DNA of 56,385 nt from Herbinix sp. (lineage in GTDB: Bacteria; Bacillota; Clostridia; Lachnospirales; Lachnospiraceae). The notes under the pieces were generated by a model. It made no database searches. It was not told the DNA's origin and saw only the letters and a program-made list of their open reading frames with translations. Below, in pieces: positions 24,557-34,600 of this stretch; positions within the stretch are counted from its first letter, which is position 1, and every line of letters starts with the position of its first letter. The stretch is from assembly GCA_029239235.1 (NCBI GenBank), contig JAQZBD010000026.1, forward strand, positions 1 to 56,385, read 5' to 3'. A program made the translations under genes and the position numbers.

Positions 24557-25885
24557 TCAAGATATGGGGAGATTACGATATTTCTCCTTTTTGAATCTGG
24601 TTACAAAACAGATAGAGCGGAACAACCAGTCAATGGTCATGGCAATCCATACTCCAAACACTCCCATATTAAAATGGATCGCTAATACATAGCTAAAGGC
24701 AATTCTCCATACCCACATTGAGAACATAGAAATCCACAGGGTAAACTTCACGTCATAGGTTGCACGAAGTGCACTAGGCAGTGCAAAGGATAAAGGCCAA
24801 ATCAAGGATGATAAAATACAATGATAAGTAATCAGCTGCTTTGTCAAGGTTGAAGTCTCATCGGAGAGTCCATATAGCTTGAGGATAAGTGGCAGCATAA
24901 GGATAATTAACAGGTTTAACACGATTATAATGAGAAAGGAATATTTCATCAGCCGTTTCGTATAGTTCTTTATTCCATCAAAATCTCCGGCTCCCATACA
25001 TTGCCCAACTACTGTGATTAGCGCCAGAGCTATGGCTGAGCCCGGAAGTACTCCAAAACCTCCAATCGTTCCTGCCACGGCGTTGGCAGTAATTGCTGAG
25101 GTTCCCAGTCCTGCTATAATTCCCTGTACTAGTATTTTACCGATCTGGAATACGCTATTTTCCAGTCCATTTGGGATTCCAATGTGCAGGATTTTCTTAA
25201 TCATATTGATATCCAGACGGAAGGCTCTAATTTTGCCAATATGAATAGGCAATTTCGCATTTCTTAATAGAATAAATAGAGCTATCGCTGCAAACGCCCT
25301 GGTTATTAATGTTGAGATGGCCGCTCCTGCTACTCCAAGACCCATTCCAAAGATAAAAATAGCATTTAACAACACATGAATAATATTCATGATAATTGAA
25401 ACTTTCATAGATATTTTTGAATTGCCCATGGTTCGAAATAGCGCAGCACAAGCATTATATACAGCAAGCATTGGATAGGAAAGAGCCGAATAAAAAAAGT
25501 AAGTTCTTGCATTTGTCATAACATCAGCAGTAACCTCTCCATATAAGAGCACTAAAGCACCCCTACCAAATATCAATGCAATTATCATTACAATCACTGC
25601 CAATATAAGTATGGCGGCAATCAATTGCTCACCTGCTCTACAGGCTAACTTTTCCTCTTTTTTTCCCAATAAATGTGCAGCAACTACAGATCCACCGGTG
25701 GACATAGCACTAAACAAGCCTATTAATAAAATATTTATGGTATCTACTAAGGATACTCCGGACACCGCAGCCTCTCCTACATTAGCAACCATCATACTGT
25801 CCGCCAAACCAACTGTAACCGCAAGTATTTGTTCAATAATTAGTGGTATTATTAATTTCATTAAGTCTTTTTTTGAAAACATCAC
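24557..25885 (-). CDS. MATE-family multidrug/solute exporter
   Basis: About 442 residues with twelve hydrophobic segments in two similar halves. It has the family features LIIPLIIEQILAVTVGLADSMMVANVG at the N-terminus, GLGVAGAAISTLITRAF after the sixth segment, and IPNGLENSVFQIGK starting the second half. GTG-ATG at 25885 leaves a one-codon doubt in the start. It is cotranscribed with the AraC-GH39 regulator, so the exported compound may be linked to plant sugars or aromatics. Substrate unknown. Confidence 0.92.
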   Translation of the reverse strand: MMFSKKDLMKLIIPLIIEQILAVTVGLADSMMVANVGEAAVSGVSLVDTINILLIGLFSAMSTGGSVVAAHLLGKKEEKLACRAGEQLIAAILILAVIVMIIALIFGRGALVLLYGEVTADVMTNARTYFFYSALSYPMLAVYNACAALFRTMGNSKISMKVSIIMNIIHVLLNAIFIFGMGLGVAGAAISTLITRAFAAIALFILLRNAKLPIHIGKIRAFRLDINMIKKILHIGIPNGLENSVFQIGKILVQGIIAGLGTSAITANAVAGTIGGFGVLPGSAIALALITVVGQCMGAGDFDGIKNYTKRLMKYSFLIIIVLNLLIILMLPLILKLYGLSDETSTLTKQLITYHCILSSLIWPLSFALPSALRATYDVKFTLWISMFSMWVWRIAFSYVLAIHFNMGVFGVWIAMTIDWLFRSICFVTRFKKEKYRNLPIS

Positions 25886-25998
25886 TTCGCCGCCTCTGCT
25901 TCATAAATATGAGGCTATCACATAGGACAGCCTCATGACTTATCATTTTAACTTCATTCATTCGTTCTTTTTATGATAACTGGTTTAGATTACCCAAA

Positions 25999-26946
25999 TT
26001 ACAGATTCGATGTATTATTGGGATTGCCAGAATCAGATTGATTATCTGTACTGCTCTGTCCAGGCTTTTCTGCTCCATTTTGCGTGGAGGAATCTGTATT
26101 TTGTTGATATCCATTCTGCTGTTGCCAATTTGACTGATATCCATTTTGTTGATATCCGTTTTGTTGATACCCATTTGACTGATATTGTTGACCTTGATTA
26201 TATTGGTTATCTTGTTGGCCCTGCTGGTATTGATTATATTGACCATTTTGCTGAAATTGTCCATATTGCCCACTGAATTTGCCAGACACATCATAGAAGA
26301 AGGCAACCTCTGCCATATACGTATAAGGGGTCAACCATAAAAAACCGATTCCACAAGTAAATAGACAAAGGATACCCCAACCTATAAAGCTGATCTGAAG
26401 GCAAAATAATCTCCACTTGTTACCTCTCATCATATCTTTTGAGTAAGCGATTGCCTCACTAGCCGTCATATTAGGATTTTCTTCTAAAATATAAGGAGCC
26501 ATAGCATAGCTATAGGCTGCTATAATACCCGGGATAATGAATAACAAGCTCCATAAGAAGGTGAAAATTGTCATTAACAGTCGTAGCAAAAATGCTTTAC
26601 CAAATATCTGAAATCTTGAAAAGATATCCATAAATTGAGGATTAGCCCTATCAAGTATGTTTCTATTAAACCTGATATATCCCAGCTGTATTGCTGAGCC
26701 AATAATAAATACCACCACACCATAGATAAATGCAAAACCAAAAAAGGCCGCAAAGAATGATAAAAATAATGCGCCATAGTCCGATGAAACAAGGTTTGAG
26801 TATTCCTGTCTCCACTCAAAATCCGGTAAATTAACACCATATTCTGCTCCCAACAAACCGGCAACCAAGCTTGTAATAACTGCTAATCCCCATCTGCCAA
26901 TTAATGCTTCTCTTGCCATTCTTCGAAAATCACTTGCATAATACAT
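25999..26946 (-). CDS. DUF975 membrane protein with a prion-like Q/N/Y/G tail
   Basis: 315 residues. Residues 1-220 are the DUF975 membrane region, with about five hydrophobic segments and the family blocks FRRMAREALIGRWGLAV and DMMRGNKWRLFCLQ. From about residue 225 the sequence becomes almost only Q, N, Y, G and S, with repeats of YQQNG and YQSN, then a short S/N/D-rich end. Such composition resembles prion-like or condensate-forming tails and is cytoplasmic by prediction. AGGGAGG precedes the ATG. Function unknown. Confidence 0.85.
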   Translation of the reverse strand: MYYASDFRRMAREALIGRWGLAVITSLVAGLLGAEYGVNLPDFEWRQEYSNLVSSDYGALFLSFFAAFFGFAFIYGVVVFIIGSAIQLGYIRFNRNILDRANPQFMDIFSRFQIFGKAFLLRLLMTIFTFLWSLLFIIPGIIAAYSYAMAPYILEENPNMTASEAIAYSKDMMRGNKWRLFCLQISFIGWGILCLFTCGIGFLWLTPYTYMAEVAFFYDVSGKFSGQYGQFQQNGQYNQYQQGQQDNQYNQGQQYQSNGYQQNGYQQNGYQSNWQQQNGYQQNTDSSTQNGAEKPGQSSTDNQSDSGNPNNTSNL

Positions 26947-27123
26947 GCTCTATCCTCCCTATTACAATAAACTTGCGAGCTTATAGTCCGCATAAATCCT
27001 ATTGTTACTATAGTATGCAGAATAAATTGAATCATACCATACCCCATAGCTTTGTCTTTAGTATAGCAAATCCTGAAAGCGCCGTCAAATTTTATGAAAA
27101 ATCTACATATTTCATAAAACTTT

Positions 27124-28140
27124 TTAAATCCTGCGATATTTTTTCAAGGCAAAAATATTCAAAATAAAAAACAATCCAATAAAGATCAATAAAGCAAGTA
27201 ATTCCATCACAACTTCACTTAATGTGGCTCCCTTAATGATGATTGCCTTCAAGGCATCACAGGCGTAATATACGGGCATAACCTTTGCCAGTACTCCTAA
27301 ATGATAAGGTATTGTATCAAGGGATATTAAACCAGAGAAAAATATCTGCGGAATAACAATCATAGGGATAAACTGCATCATCTGAAACTCATTGTTTGCA
27401 TAAATGGAACAGAAAGCACCCATGCATACTGCCGTCATGGACAAAAGAATCATGACACAGCCAGCTGCCAGTAAGGAGCCCTGGATGGACATATGTAATA
27501 CCCACTTTACATAAGCCAACAGCAGTATACTTTGCAGCATCGCAAATACACCAAAGCCAAGGGTGTAGCCAAGTACTACCTGCCACCGTTTCACCGGTGT
27601 AATCATCAACCGCTCCATCGTCTGATTCGTTCGTTCCCGGACAAAGGATATTCCCGCCAGGATAAAAATGAGGAAAAACGAGATAACTCCAAGCAGCACA
27701 TAACCCAGATTATTAAACATACTCTCTTCACTATCCCCGTACAGCTGCTCGGTTCTCATACCGCCTCCAGGATTTAATTCCTTCGTGGCGTTTTGTATTG
27801 CCTTTTGAATTACACTACTTTTTACTGCATCACTAGTCTCTATAAGCAGAACCATTTCCTGCTGCTCCAGATACAAGAATGCATCCACTGTTTCATCCTT
27901 AACCGCTGCTTTTCCTTCCTCCATGCCGTAATCTATTACAGTGACATCCTGCTCCTTCAGCTCAACTACTAATTGCTCCGGTAACCCGTGAATAGCAATC
28001 GTAGGTGAATACTCAGAATCACCCAGTAGGAAATAAATAAGAGTAAACAGGAATAAAGGAACAATAAGTATAAGTCCCATAGATCGTTTATCATTTACCG
28101 TCTGGCGAATAATTCTTTTTACAATCACCCAAGTCTTCAT
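27124..28140 (-). CDS. ABC-2 type exporter permease
   Basis: 338 residues. It has one N-terminal membrane segment (LILIVPLFLFTLIYFLLG), a roughly 120-residue outside domain, then five segments including GVISFFLIFILAGISFVRERTNQTMERLMITPVKRWQVVLGY, the ABC-2 signature loop. The start overlaps the ATPase stop by four bases, showing translational coupling. Together with 28137-28856 it forms a complete exporter of the drug/antibiotic or polysaccharide type. Confidence 0.92.
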   Translation of the reverse strand: MKTWVIVKRIIRQTVNDKRSMGLILIVPLFLFTLIYFLLGDSEYSPTIAIHGLPEQLVVELKEQDVTVIDYGMEEGKAAVKDETVDAFLYLEQQEMVLLIETSDAVKSSVIQKAIQNATKELNPGGGMRTEQLYGDSEESMFNNLGYVLLGVISFFLIFILAGISFVRERTNQTMERLMITPVKRWQVVLGYTLGFGVFAMLQSILLLAYVKWVLHMSIQGSLLAAGCVMILLSMTAVCMGAFCSIYANNEFQMMQFIPMIVIPQIFFSGLISLDTIPYHLGVLAKVMPVYYACDALKAIIIKGATLSEVVMELLALLIFIGLFFILNIFALKKYRRI

Positions 28141-28856
28141 ACCTGCTTTCCCCCCTGCGCTAAGAACAATTCTTCAATAGAATGATTCTTTGTCCTGTTA
28201 AGTAAAGCCTCTACCTCATCACAGGCAATGATACTTCCATTGTATAAAAGTGCTAGTCTATCACATTTTATAGCTTCATCCATTACATGGGTTGTTACGA
28301 TAATTGTCTTTCCCTGCTTCTTTAGCTCATAAAACTCATCCCAAATCTTCTTTCTTAATAAGGGGTCAATCCCAACTGTGGGTTCATCCAATATGAGTAC
28401 TTGTGGACTATGAAGTAATGCGACAGCAAGTGAAAGTCGCTTTTTCATACCACCAGAATAGTGAATGACCTTTTTCACTGCGTCCTCGCTTAATTCAACT
28501 AATTCGAGAACCTCTTTCACACGATGCTTTAATTCTGCCTTCTTAAGCTGCTGATACATTCCACCAAAGAACAGTAAGTTGTCCTCTCCTGATAAATCGT
28601 TATAAAGAGCATCATTCTGGGGCATATAACCCAAAATATTCAGTGCCTTTAAATCCGGCACCTGATAATCAGATAGTCGAATCTTACCTTCGTCGGCACT
28701 GATCGCTCCGATTAAAAGCCGAATCAGTGTAGTCTTACCGGCTCCGGAAGGACCGATAATGCCAAATATCTCATCTTCTTTCATCTGTAAATTAATCTCT
28801 TTTAGTACCTGTTGTTTCTTAAATGATTTTGATACATCCTTAAATTCAATCAGCAT
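28137..28856 (-). CDS. ABC exporter ATPase
   Basis: 239 residues, one cassette: Walker A GPSGAGKTT, signature YSGGMKKRLSLAVALL, Walker B VLILDEPTVGIDP, and VTTHVMDEA switch His. AGGAG precedes the ATG. It is first in a two-gene operon with the permease. The leader from the sigma-A promoter at 28973-29001 carries the 45-bp motif also found before the NfeD gene. Confidence 0.94.
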   Translation of the reverse strand: MLIEFKDVSKSFKKQQVLKEINLQMKEDEIFGIIGPSGAGKTTLIRLLIGAISADEGKIRLSDYQVPDLKALNILGYMPQNDALYNDLSGEDNLLFFGGMYQQLKKAELKHRVKEVLELVELSEDAVKKVIHYSGGMKKRLSLAVALLHSPQVLILDEPTVGIDPLLRKKIWDEFYELKKQGKTIIVTTHVMDEAIKCDRLALLYNGSIIACDEVEALLNRTKNHSIEELFLAQGGKQV

Positions 28857-28897
28857 AATGGTACTCTCCTTTTGTAGCTCTTTCTATAAAACCTTAT

Positions 28898-28942
28898 ACT
28901 AACGATCCTTTGGCCTCATGGCCTCAGCATGTTGGATGTGAA
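28898..28942 (-). promoter_or_regulatory. 45-bp leader motif, copy 1 (before ABC exporter operon)
   Basis: In transcript sense it starts TTCACATCC, contains GGCC-ATGA-GGCC and ends CGTTAGT. It is 35 of 45 identical to 43022-43066, both lying about 30 bp downstream of the -10 box and before the first start codon of an operon. Named families do not fit. It could be an RNA switch or a protein operator. Confidence 0.55.
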
Positions 28943-28972
28943 TTATGATTTTTATAATTCTCATTGATTTCT

Positions 28973-29001
28973 ATCATAAGATTCGCTTGTATCAATGTCA
29001 A
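28973..29001 (-). promoter_or_regulatory. Sigma-A promoter of the ABC exporter operon
   Basis: TTGACA (28996-29001), 17 bp, TATGAT (28973-28978) on the minus strand, about 120 bp before the ATPase start. A near-consensus promoter. Confidence 0.8.
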
Positions 29002-29123
29002 TCCAAAGAATTAGTTATTGAATACTTTTTACCACTTTTTAACTGAGAATCATATAAGACTGAAAACATGTTTCAACTTCATGAATTTTCCCGCTGTTGC
29101 TACACTTTTACTATGATAAACGA

Positions 29124-29154
29124 AAACGGGTGCGATCGTACTTTGCACCCGTTT
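29124..29154 (-). terminator. Terminator after the GH94 gene
   Basis: AAACGGGTGC and GCACCCGTTT form a 10-bp stem, followed by TTCGTTTAT on the minus strand, 14 bp after the GH94 stop. Confidence 0.75.
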
Positions 29155-29167
29155 CCAAATAAAATCC

Positions 29168-31603
29168 CTATACAATTATCACATGTTCCTTCTTATCATC
29201 AACTAAATCAATCCGGTTGCCTTTCACCTTTACATCATCCACCAGCATAGAATCGATCTCCATCATACCCTTGCTTCTATTTACCACCTTAATGATATAA
29301 AGTGACCCACCAAATTTGTACTCCAACGTATATTCTCCAAAGCTTGCCGGTGTCGCCGGTTGAAGAACCAATTGATTCCCTTCCTTTCTAAGTCCAAGGA
29401 ACCACTGCACCAAACCTTGGTACATCCAGCCTGCAGACCCGGTATACCAACTCCAACCCCCTCTTCCGGTATAGGGCGGGCTAAGAGAAATATCCGCTAT
29501 CATAACATATGGCTCTTTTTCATATCTAAGTGAATCCTTGCGATTTGCTGTGATATGAATAGGATTTAACATCGAAAACAGTTTATGAGCCATATTATAA
29601 TCCCCAATCATTGCAGTGGCAATGGCAAGCCAAACCGCCGCATGGGTATATTGTCCACCATTTTCACGAATTCCGGGAATATAGTTTTTAATGTAGCCGG
29701 GATTCTTCGGTGTCTTATCAAAGGGGGGAGTCAAAAGAAGAGAGATGGACTCTTCTTCCCGGATCAAATAACGCCAGGCCGATTGCATCGCTGTCATCGT
29801 TCTCTCTTTCTTGCCGCCTCCTGATATGACACTCCAGGATTGGCTGATGGAGTCAATCTTGCATTCATCGCTCTCTTTTGACCCCATTTTTGTTCCGTCG
29901 TCATAATATGCGCGTAAATACCACTCCCCGTCCCAAGCATTTGCTTCGATACTCTTTAACAGAGCTTCCCTTCTTTCCTCCAGCTCCTTCGCATAATCCT
30001 GTTCCTGCTGCTTATAGCAGAGCGGTATAAACTCTCCTAACACCGTATAAAAAAACCAACCTAACCATACGCTTTCACCCTTGCCGTCTTTCCCGACCTC
30101 ATTCATTCCGTCATTCCAGTCTCCGCCTCCCATCAGTGGCAATCCATGATCTCCGTGACGCGTAATCTGTATTGTTTTCTTACAATGCTCGTACACACTT
30201 TCGGAAACCCCGGAAACCTCAGGGGTAAACATCACTTCATGCTGGTTGGGTTCAAGAACCGGTCCTTTGATATAGGAAACCTTTTCATTAAGAATGCTAT
30301 CATCGCCTGTGCTTCTGATATATGCCGCTACTGCATAGGGCAGCCATAGAAGATCATCCGTAATTCTGGTTCTAACCCCGACTCCTGTGGGCGGATGCCA
30401 CCAATGCTGCACATCTCCTTCTTCGAACTGCCTGGTGCAGGAAATAATGATTTGCTTTCTAAGAGCTTCTGGGTCAGTAAATGTAAGGGACAGCGTATCC
30501 TGCAGCTGATCCCTGAATCCATAAGCTCCGCCGCATTGGTAGAAAGCGGTTCTCGCATTAATTCTACAGGAGATGGTCTGGTATAAGAGCCATCCATTCA
30601 CCAGAATATCGATGGCTGGATCTGAGGTTTTTACCTTTACTACGCCTAAGACTTTATCCCAGTATTCCTTCAAGCGGTTAAACTCGCTCTCAACCTTTGT
30701 GAGATCCTTATATTTATATCTGATTTTGCGAATTTCATTGATGTCACTGCTATAGCCTAACCCAAAGATTATCTCTTTCTTTTCCTTTGGAGCTACCGCC
30801 ACAGACACTTGTATCACTCCACAGGGATCATAGCATACCCCGGTATGGCTGGATAGCTTCGCATCTACTCCCTCCGGAGCCAGGTAATCACCACGAACCC
30901 CGAAGAACTCGTGACGATCTCCGGTATAACCATTAATCATTTCATTGGAAAAGAGAAAGGCCTGGTTATTCTGAAATTGAAAGGTATAGATATTCTTTGC
31001 AGTTAAAATCTCATGTTCATTGTCGTAAGCTGTTAAGATATAGGGATTCGTATGCTCCCTCTGAGTGCCTAAGACCCATTCCACATAATAGCTTAGGCGA
31101 AAATATTTCATATGCTCGGTCTGATTTGTCAAATTTAACTTCCAAAGCTTCACCGGCTCATCGATTGGAACAAATACCGTCAACTCCGACTGTACACCAT
31201 CTTCCTCATGCAAAAACTTGGAATAGCCAATGCCATGTCTCACCAGATATTTTCCCCGTTCCATATTCCCCAGGGAAACAGGTGATAATAACTCACCTGT
31301 GACCTCATCCAGAATATAGATTGCCTCCGAAGGCTTGTCGCTGACCGGATCATTTGACCAAGAGGTTATCTTATTCTCTCTGCTATTGTGTGCCCAAGTA
31401 AATCCCGCTCCGGCTTCGGATATCTGAAACCCGAAATTCTTATTGGCTACTACATTAATCCAGGGTGCAGGAGGCCTGTTTTCTCCTTCAAGGAGAATCT
31501 CATACTCTTTTCCGTCATTAATAAAGCCTCCAAACCCATTAAAAAACTCATATTGTTTTGTCTCTTCCTTATCTAATGGAGTCGGTATTATTGTATTCTC
31601 CAA
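29168..31603 (-). CDS. GH94 phosphorylase-like half of a split cyclic beta-1,2-glucan synthase (NdvB C-terminal type)
   Basis: 811 residues from a TTG at 31603, with AGGAGG seven bases upstream and an in-frame TAG directly before it. QYEFFNGFGGFINDGKEY, then PPAPWINVVANKNFGFQ and SRENKITSWSNDPVSD, are the hallmark of the last GH94 part of NdvB/Cgs proteins, not of cellobiose phosphorylase. The catalytic acid lies in GGGDWNDGMNEVG (about residue 495). It starts 20 bp after the 2030-residue protein, which ends where this domain would follow in the usual single chain. In NdvB this part controls ring size by phosphorolysis of the glucan chain. An independent 1,2-beta-oligoglucan phosphorylase is the alternative. 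Confidence 0.82.
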   Translation of the reverse strand: MENTIIPTPLDKEETKQYEFFNGFGGFINDGKEYEILLEGENRPPAPWINVVANKNFGFQISEAGAGFTWAHNSRENKITSWSNDPVSDKPSEAIYILDEVTGELLSPVSLGNMERGKYLVRHGIGYSKFLHEEDGVQSELTVFVPIDEPVKLWKLNLTNQTEHMKYFRLSYYVEWVLGTQREHTNPYILTAYDNEHEILTAKNIYTFQFQNNQAFLFSNEMINGYTGDRHEFFGVRGDYLAPEGVDAKLSSHTGVCYDPCGVIQVSVAVAPKEKKEIIFGLGYSSDINEIRKIRYKYKDLTKVESEFNRLKEYWDKVLGVVKVKTSDPAIDILVNGWLLYQTISCRINARTAFYQCGGAYGFRDQLQDTLSLTFTDPEALRKQIIISCTRQFEEGDVQHWWHPPTGVGVRTRITDDLLWLPYAVAAYIRSTGDDSILNEKVSYIKGPVLEPNQHEVMFTPEVSGVSESVYEHCKKTIQITRHGDHGLPLMGGGDWNDGMNEVGKDGKGESVWLGWFFYTVLGEFIPLCYKQQEQDYAKELEERREALLKSIEANAWDGEWYLRAYYDDGTKMGSKESDECKIDSISQSWSVISGGGKKERTMTAMQSAWRYLIREEESISLLLTPPFDKTPKNPGYIKNYIPGIRENGGQYTHAAVWLAIATAMIGDYNMAHKLFSMLNPIHITANRKDSLRYEKEPYVMIADISLSPPYTGRGGWSWYTGSAGWMYQGLVQWFLGLRKEGNQLVLQPATPASFGEYTLEYKFGGSLYIIKVVNRSKGMMEIDSMLVDDVKVKGNRIDLVDDKKEHVIIV

Positions 31604-31623
31604 CTATATTCCTCCTCTCAGGC

Positions 31624-34600
31624 CTATTCTTCCGTCAGCTCTTCGATATTTTCCCTAACAGTTCTAAAATAAACACCTGTTTTATCTGAGAATACAACTC
31701 TTGCTACTGTGTAGAGCAAATCGATCTCGGCAGGAATCATCTGATACGTATATATCACAAAAAAGCTTGGCTTACTGTTCTCGTATTCATGAATACGCAT
31801 GGAGCTTGTCATATCATTTATGAGATCCGCAACCTCCTGAAGATATCCGTGCTTTGCTTCAATCAAAATAACCAAATCCACCATTACTCGGTTCAATCTC
31901 AGATATTCATAAGCCTTTAAAACATCCTTGATAATCCCTTCCTCTTCCATCGACTTAACTCGAAGCAGCAGAATTGGATTATCTCCCGATACACCAAATC
32001 TCCATAGGAAGCTCTGATTTTTAAAGTTTCTGCGAATCCGTTCCTCCGGTCCGCGATAGGACGGCGATGGATAAAAGATCGGGCTGATCAAATCCTGGAA
32101 TGCATTCATTTGAGAACGTGTTATCTCCAGATACTTTAATTCGATATCCTTCTGTAATCGGAATTTCTCCATAATATCGTCGATGCGATAGCAAACATTC
32201 AGTTCCTCACTTAACTTGATTGCCTCTTCCCTGCTCTCACAAACGCCTGTAACAAAGGATACACATACCGATTCTCCTGGGTCTACAGAAAGCTTGATAC
32301 GAAGACTCATAATCGGGTCATTGCAAAAGCCGGATTGATTCGAGAAGGTAATGCTCTTCATAACAGCTTCGGGATTTGTAAGAGTATGATTTCTTCCTAT
32401 AAATTTCTTTCTGTCATTCTCATACTCTACCCTTACCGGTGTTTTTGCACCTGTCCTCACCATATGAATCATATATGGCTGCTCGCCTTTTTTACTTCTT
32501 CGCTTTGCTAGGAATATTCCATGCTCCTGAAGATATTCACTTTCCAAGAATAATTTATTAAAGGCGGGATGACTCAGTTCAGCCATATGAGTGTCACCAA
32601 CCATTTCAAGATAGCTGGTAAGCTCGAAGCTTCTCTCTGAACTGGAGTGGTTCGTTAAGGATACCTTTCGAATCTCAACGGAATGATCCGTATCTAAGCT
32701 GACTAAAGTATTTGTTGAGATATTACCGTCTCTTCTGATAAACTCAGCCTGATGAGGTGCAAAGATTACTTGATATTCATCCGGCTGTACCCTTGTTGGA
32801 TGATAGGCACTGCTCCATACTTTACCGGAGGTTTGATCCTTAATATAAATATAGTGTCCTGTATTTGCATAGATATCTGATCTCCATCGGTATAGCATTA
32901 GGTCATCGTATTTCGAGAACCCATCTCCATCGGAGGTTATCATTAGGGAGTACTTGTTATTGGACAAAATGTTTGCCACCGGAATGCTCGGGGATACATC
33001 ATTTACATATCGTTTGCTAAGGCCATCCTCCCGGAACAACGGTTTTCCAATCTTGATGGTATAGCCTCGTTTTGCCAGGGAGATCAGATTGGACTGACGC
33101 TTCTCCTCAAGTAGCACTTGTGTTGCCAAAACCATGATATCTGAGTGAAACCGTTCTCGCATGATGCTATGATGAAGATAATTATTGATGGCCACCATTA
33201 TCATGCCCTGATGGTGCGCCATATAGGATCTGACGATGCAATAAGGTGTCATTTCACTGGAATTTGGCTGGTTATAATCTACTGCTTCATAGAAGCCATA
33301 GTCACCATAAACGCCCATATCCTGCAGCCTAATTAAATTCGAAATACATTCCTCTCCAACATAATCCAGCGCGAGTAGTGTCGCATATGGCGTTACTACC
33401 AGAGGATTTTTACGAACCGGCTGGAGTCTTATCTTGGGTACACCAAAGGCTTTGTATTGATAATTCGAATTTAAGTCAAAACGGTAATACTGGGATTCAG
33501 AAATTCCCCAAGGAATCTCCGCCTCTTTCGCATATTTCATTTGCTGTAATACTGCTGCCTGGAAGGTTTCAGAAAATACGGAGCCTTCATAGCCCTTCAT
33601 GACCAGACCCGGCATCAAATATTCAAACATCGTACCACTCCAGGATACAAAGCAGGGAATTCCATTGACGATAGTGTACGGTCTGCCCAGCTTATACCAA
33701 TGCTTTAGTGGCACCTCACCCTTTGCAATAGCCAAAAAGCTGGTTAGTGCTGATTCCGATGCCATTAAGTCATAGCAGCCGGCATCCAGTGTCTGTGAAT
33801 CCACATGGTAACCGATATGGAACAGCAATCTTTTATGATCGAATAAGAAACCAAAATCCGCATTACCGATTAAATTATCTATCTTATAGCAGAGTGTCTT
33901 GATTCGGTTAACCATATTAACAGCATTCTTATTCTCCTGCTCTGCTAACATTCTTAAGGATGGGCAGGCACTAAGCTTAGTTTCCTTGAGCTTATAGGCA
34001 GAGATTTCATCTACAATACTTTCAATATTACTCTGCAGCTCAAAGATCCAATAATGATCCTCTTCTGAACTGAGGGATCGGCTGTTAACATCCTCCCAGA
34101 TCTCTTTGATTTCTTCCAGAAAATCACCAATTACTAGTCCGTTGTCTATCTGAAGAAAATTAGTTAAGTGATAACGGCTTCGAATAATGGTATGATTCAA
34201 TTCCTTAACCATCAGCTCGGATAAGATTGGCTTATCCAGCTGCTCTAAAAGACCGCTCTTCATAGCCACCAGGTGTCCAAGGAAATTACCGCTATCCACC
34301 GTAGAAATATACGCCGGATTTAGAACCTCTAATGTTTTTATCTCATACCAATTATATAGATGGCCTCTCCACTTTAACATTTTTTGTACCGAATCCATTA
34401 GATGCTCGGTTCGTTCCACAGTAGAGCCAATGGTCTCATAGCCAAAGTCTCTTGCAGAAAGAATGGATAGAAATTGCAATCCTATATTTGTTGGTGAGGT
34501 TTTATCACTTACTTTAACCATTTGCCCCATCTGACAGTTATCCGGGCAAAGATAATTGTTTTCCTTCACGGAAAAGTCCTTGAAAAACTGCCAGGTTCTT

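Noticed and set aside
29168-31603. Call as cellobiose phosphorylase because of its 811-residue length
   Set aside because: The N-terminal PAPWINV and SRENKxTxWSNDPVSD pattern is that of the NdvB C-terminal GH94 part, and the gene directly follows the synthase half.
31604-31623. Split synthase explained by one sequencing frameshift
   Set aside because: There is a TAG ending the first gene, another in-frame TAG directly before the second start, a frame change and a well-placed AGGAGG; several coincident errors would be needed.
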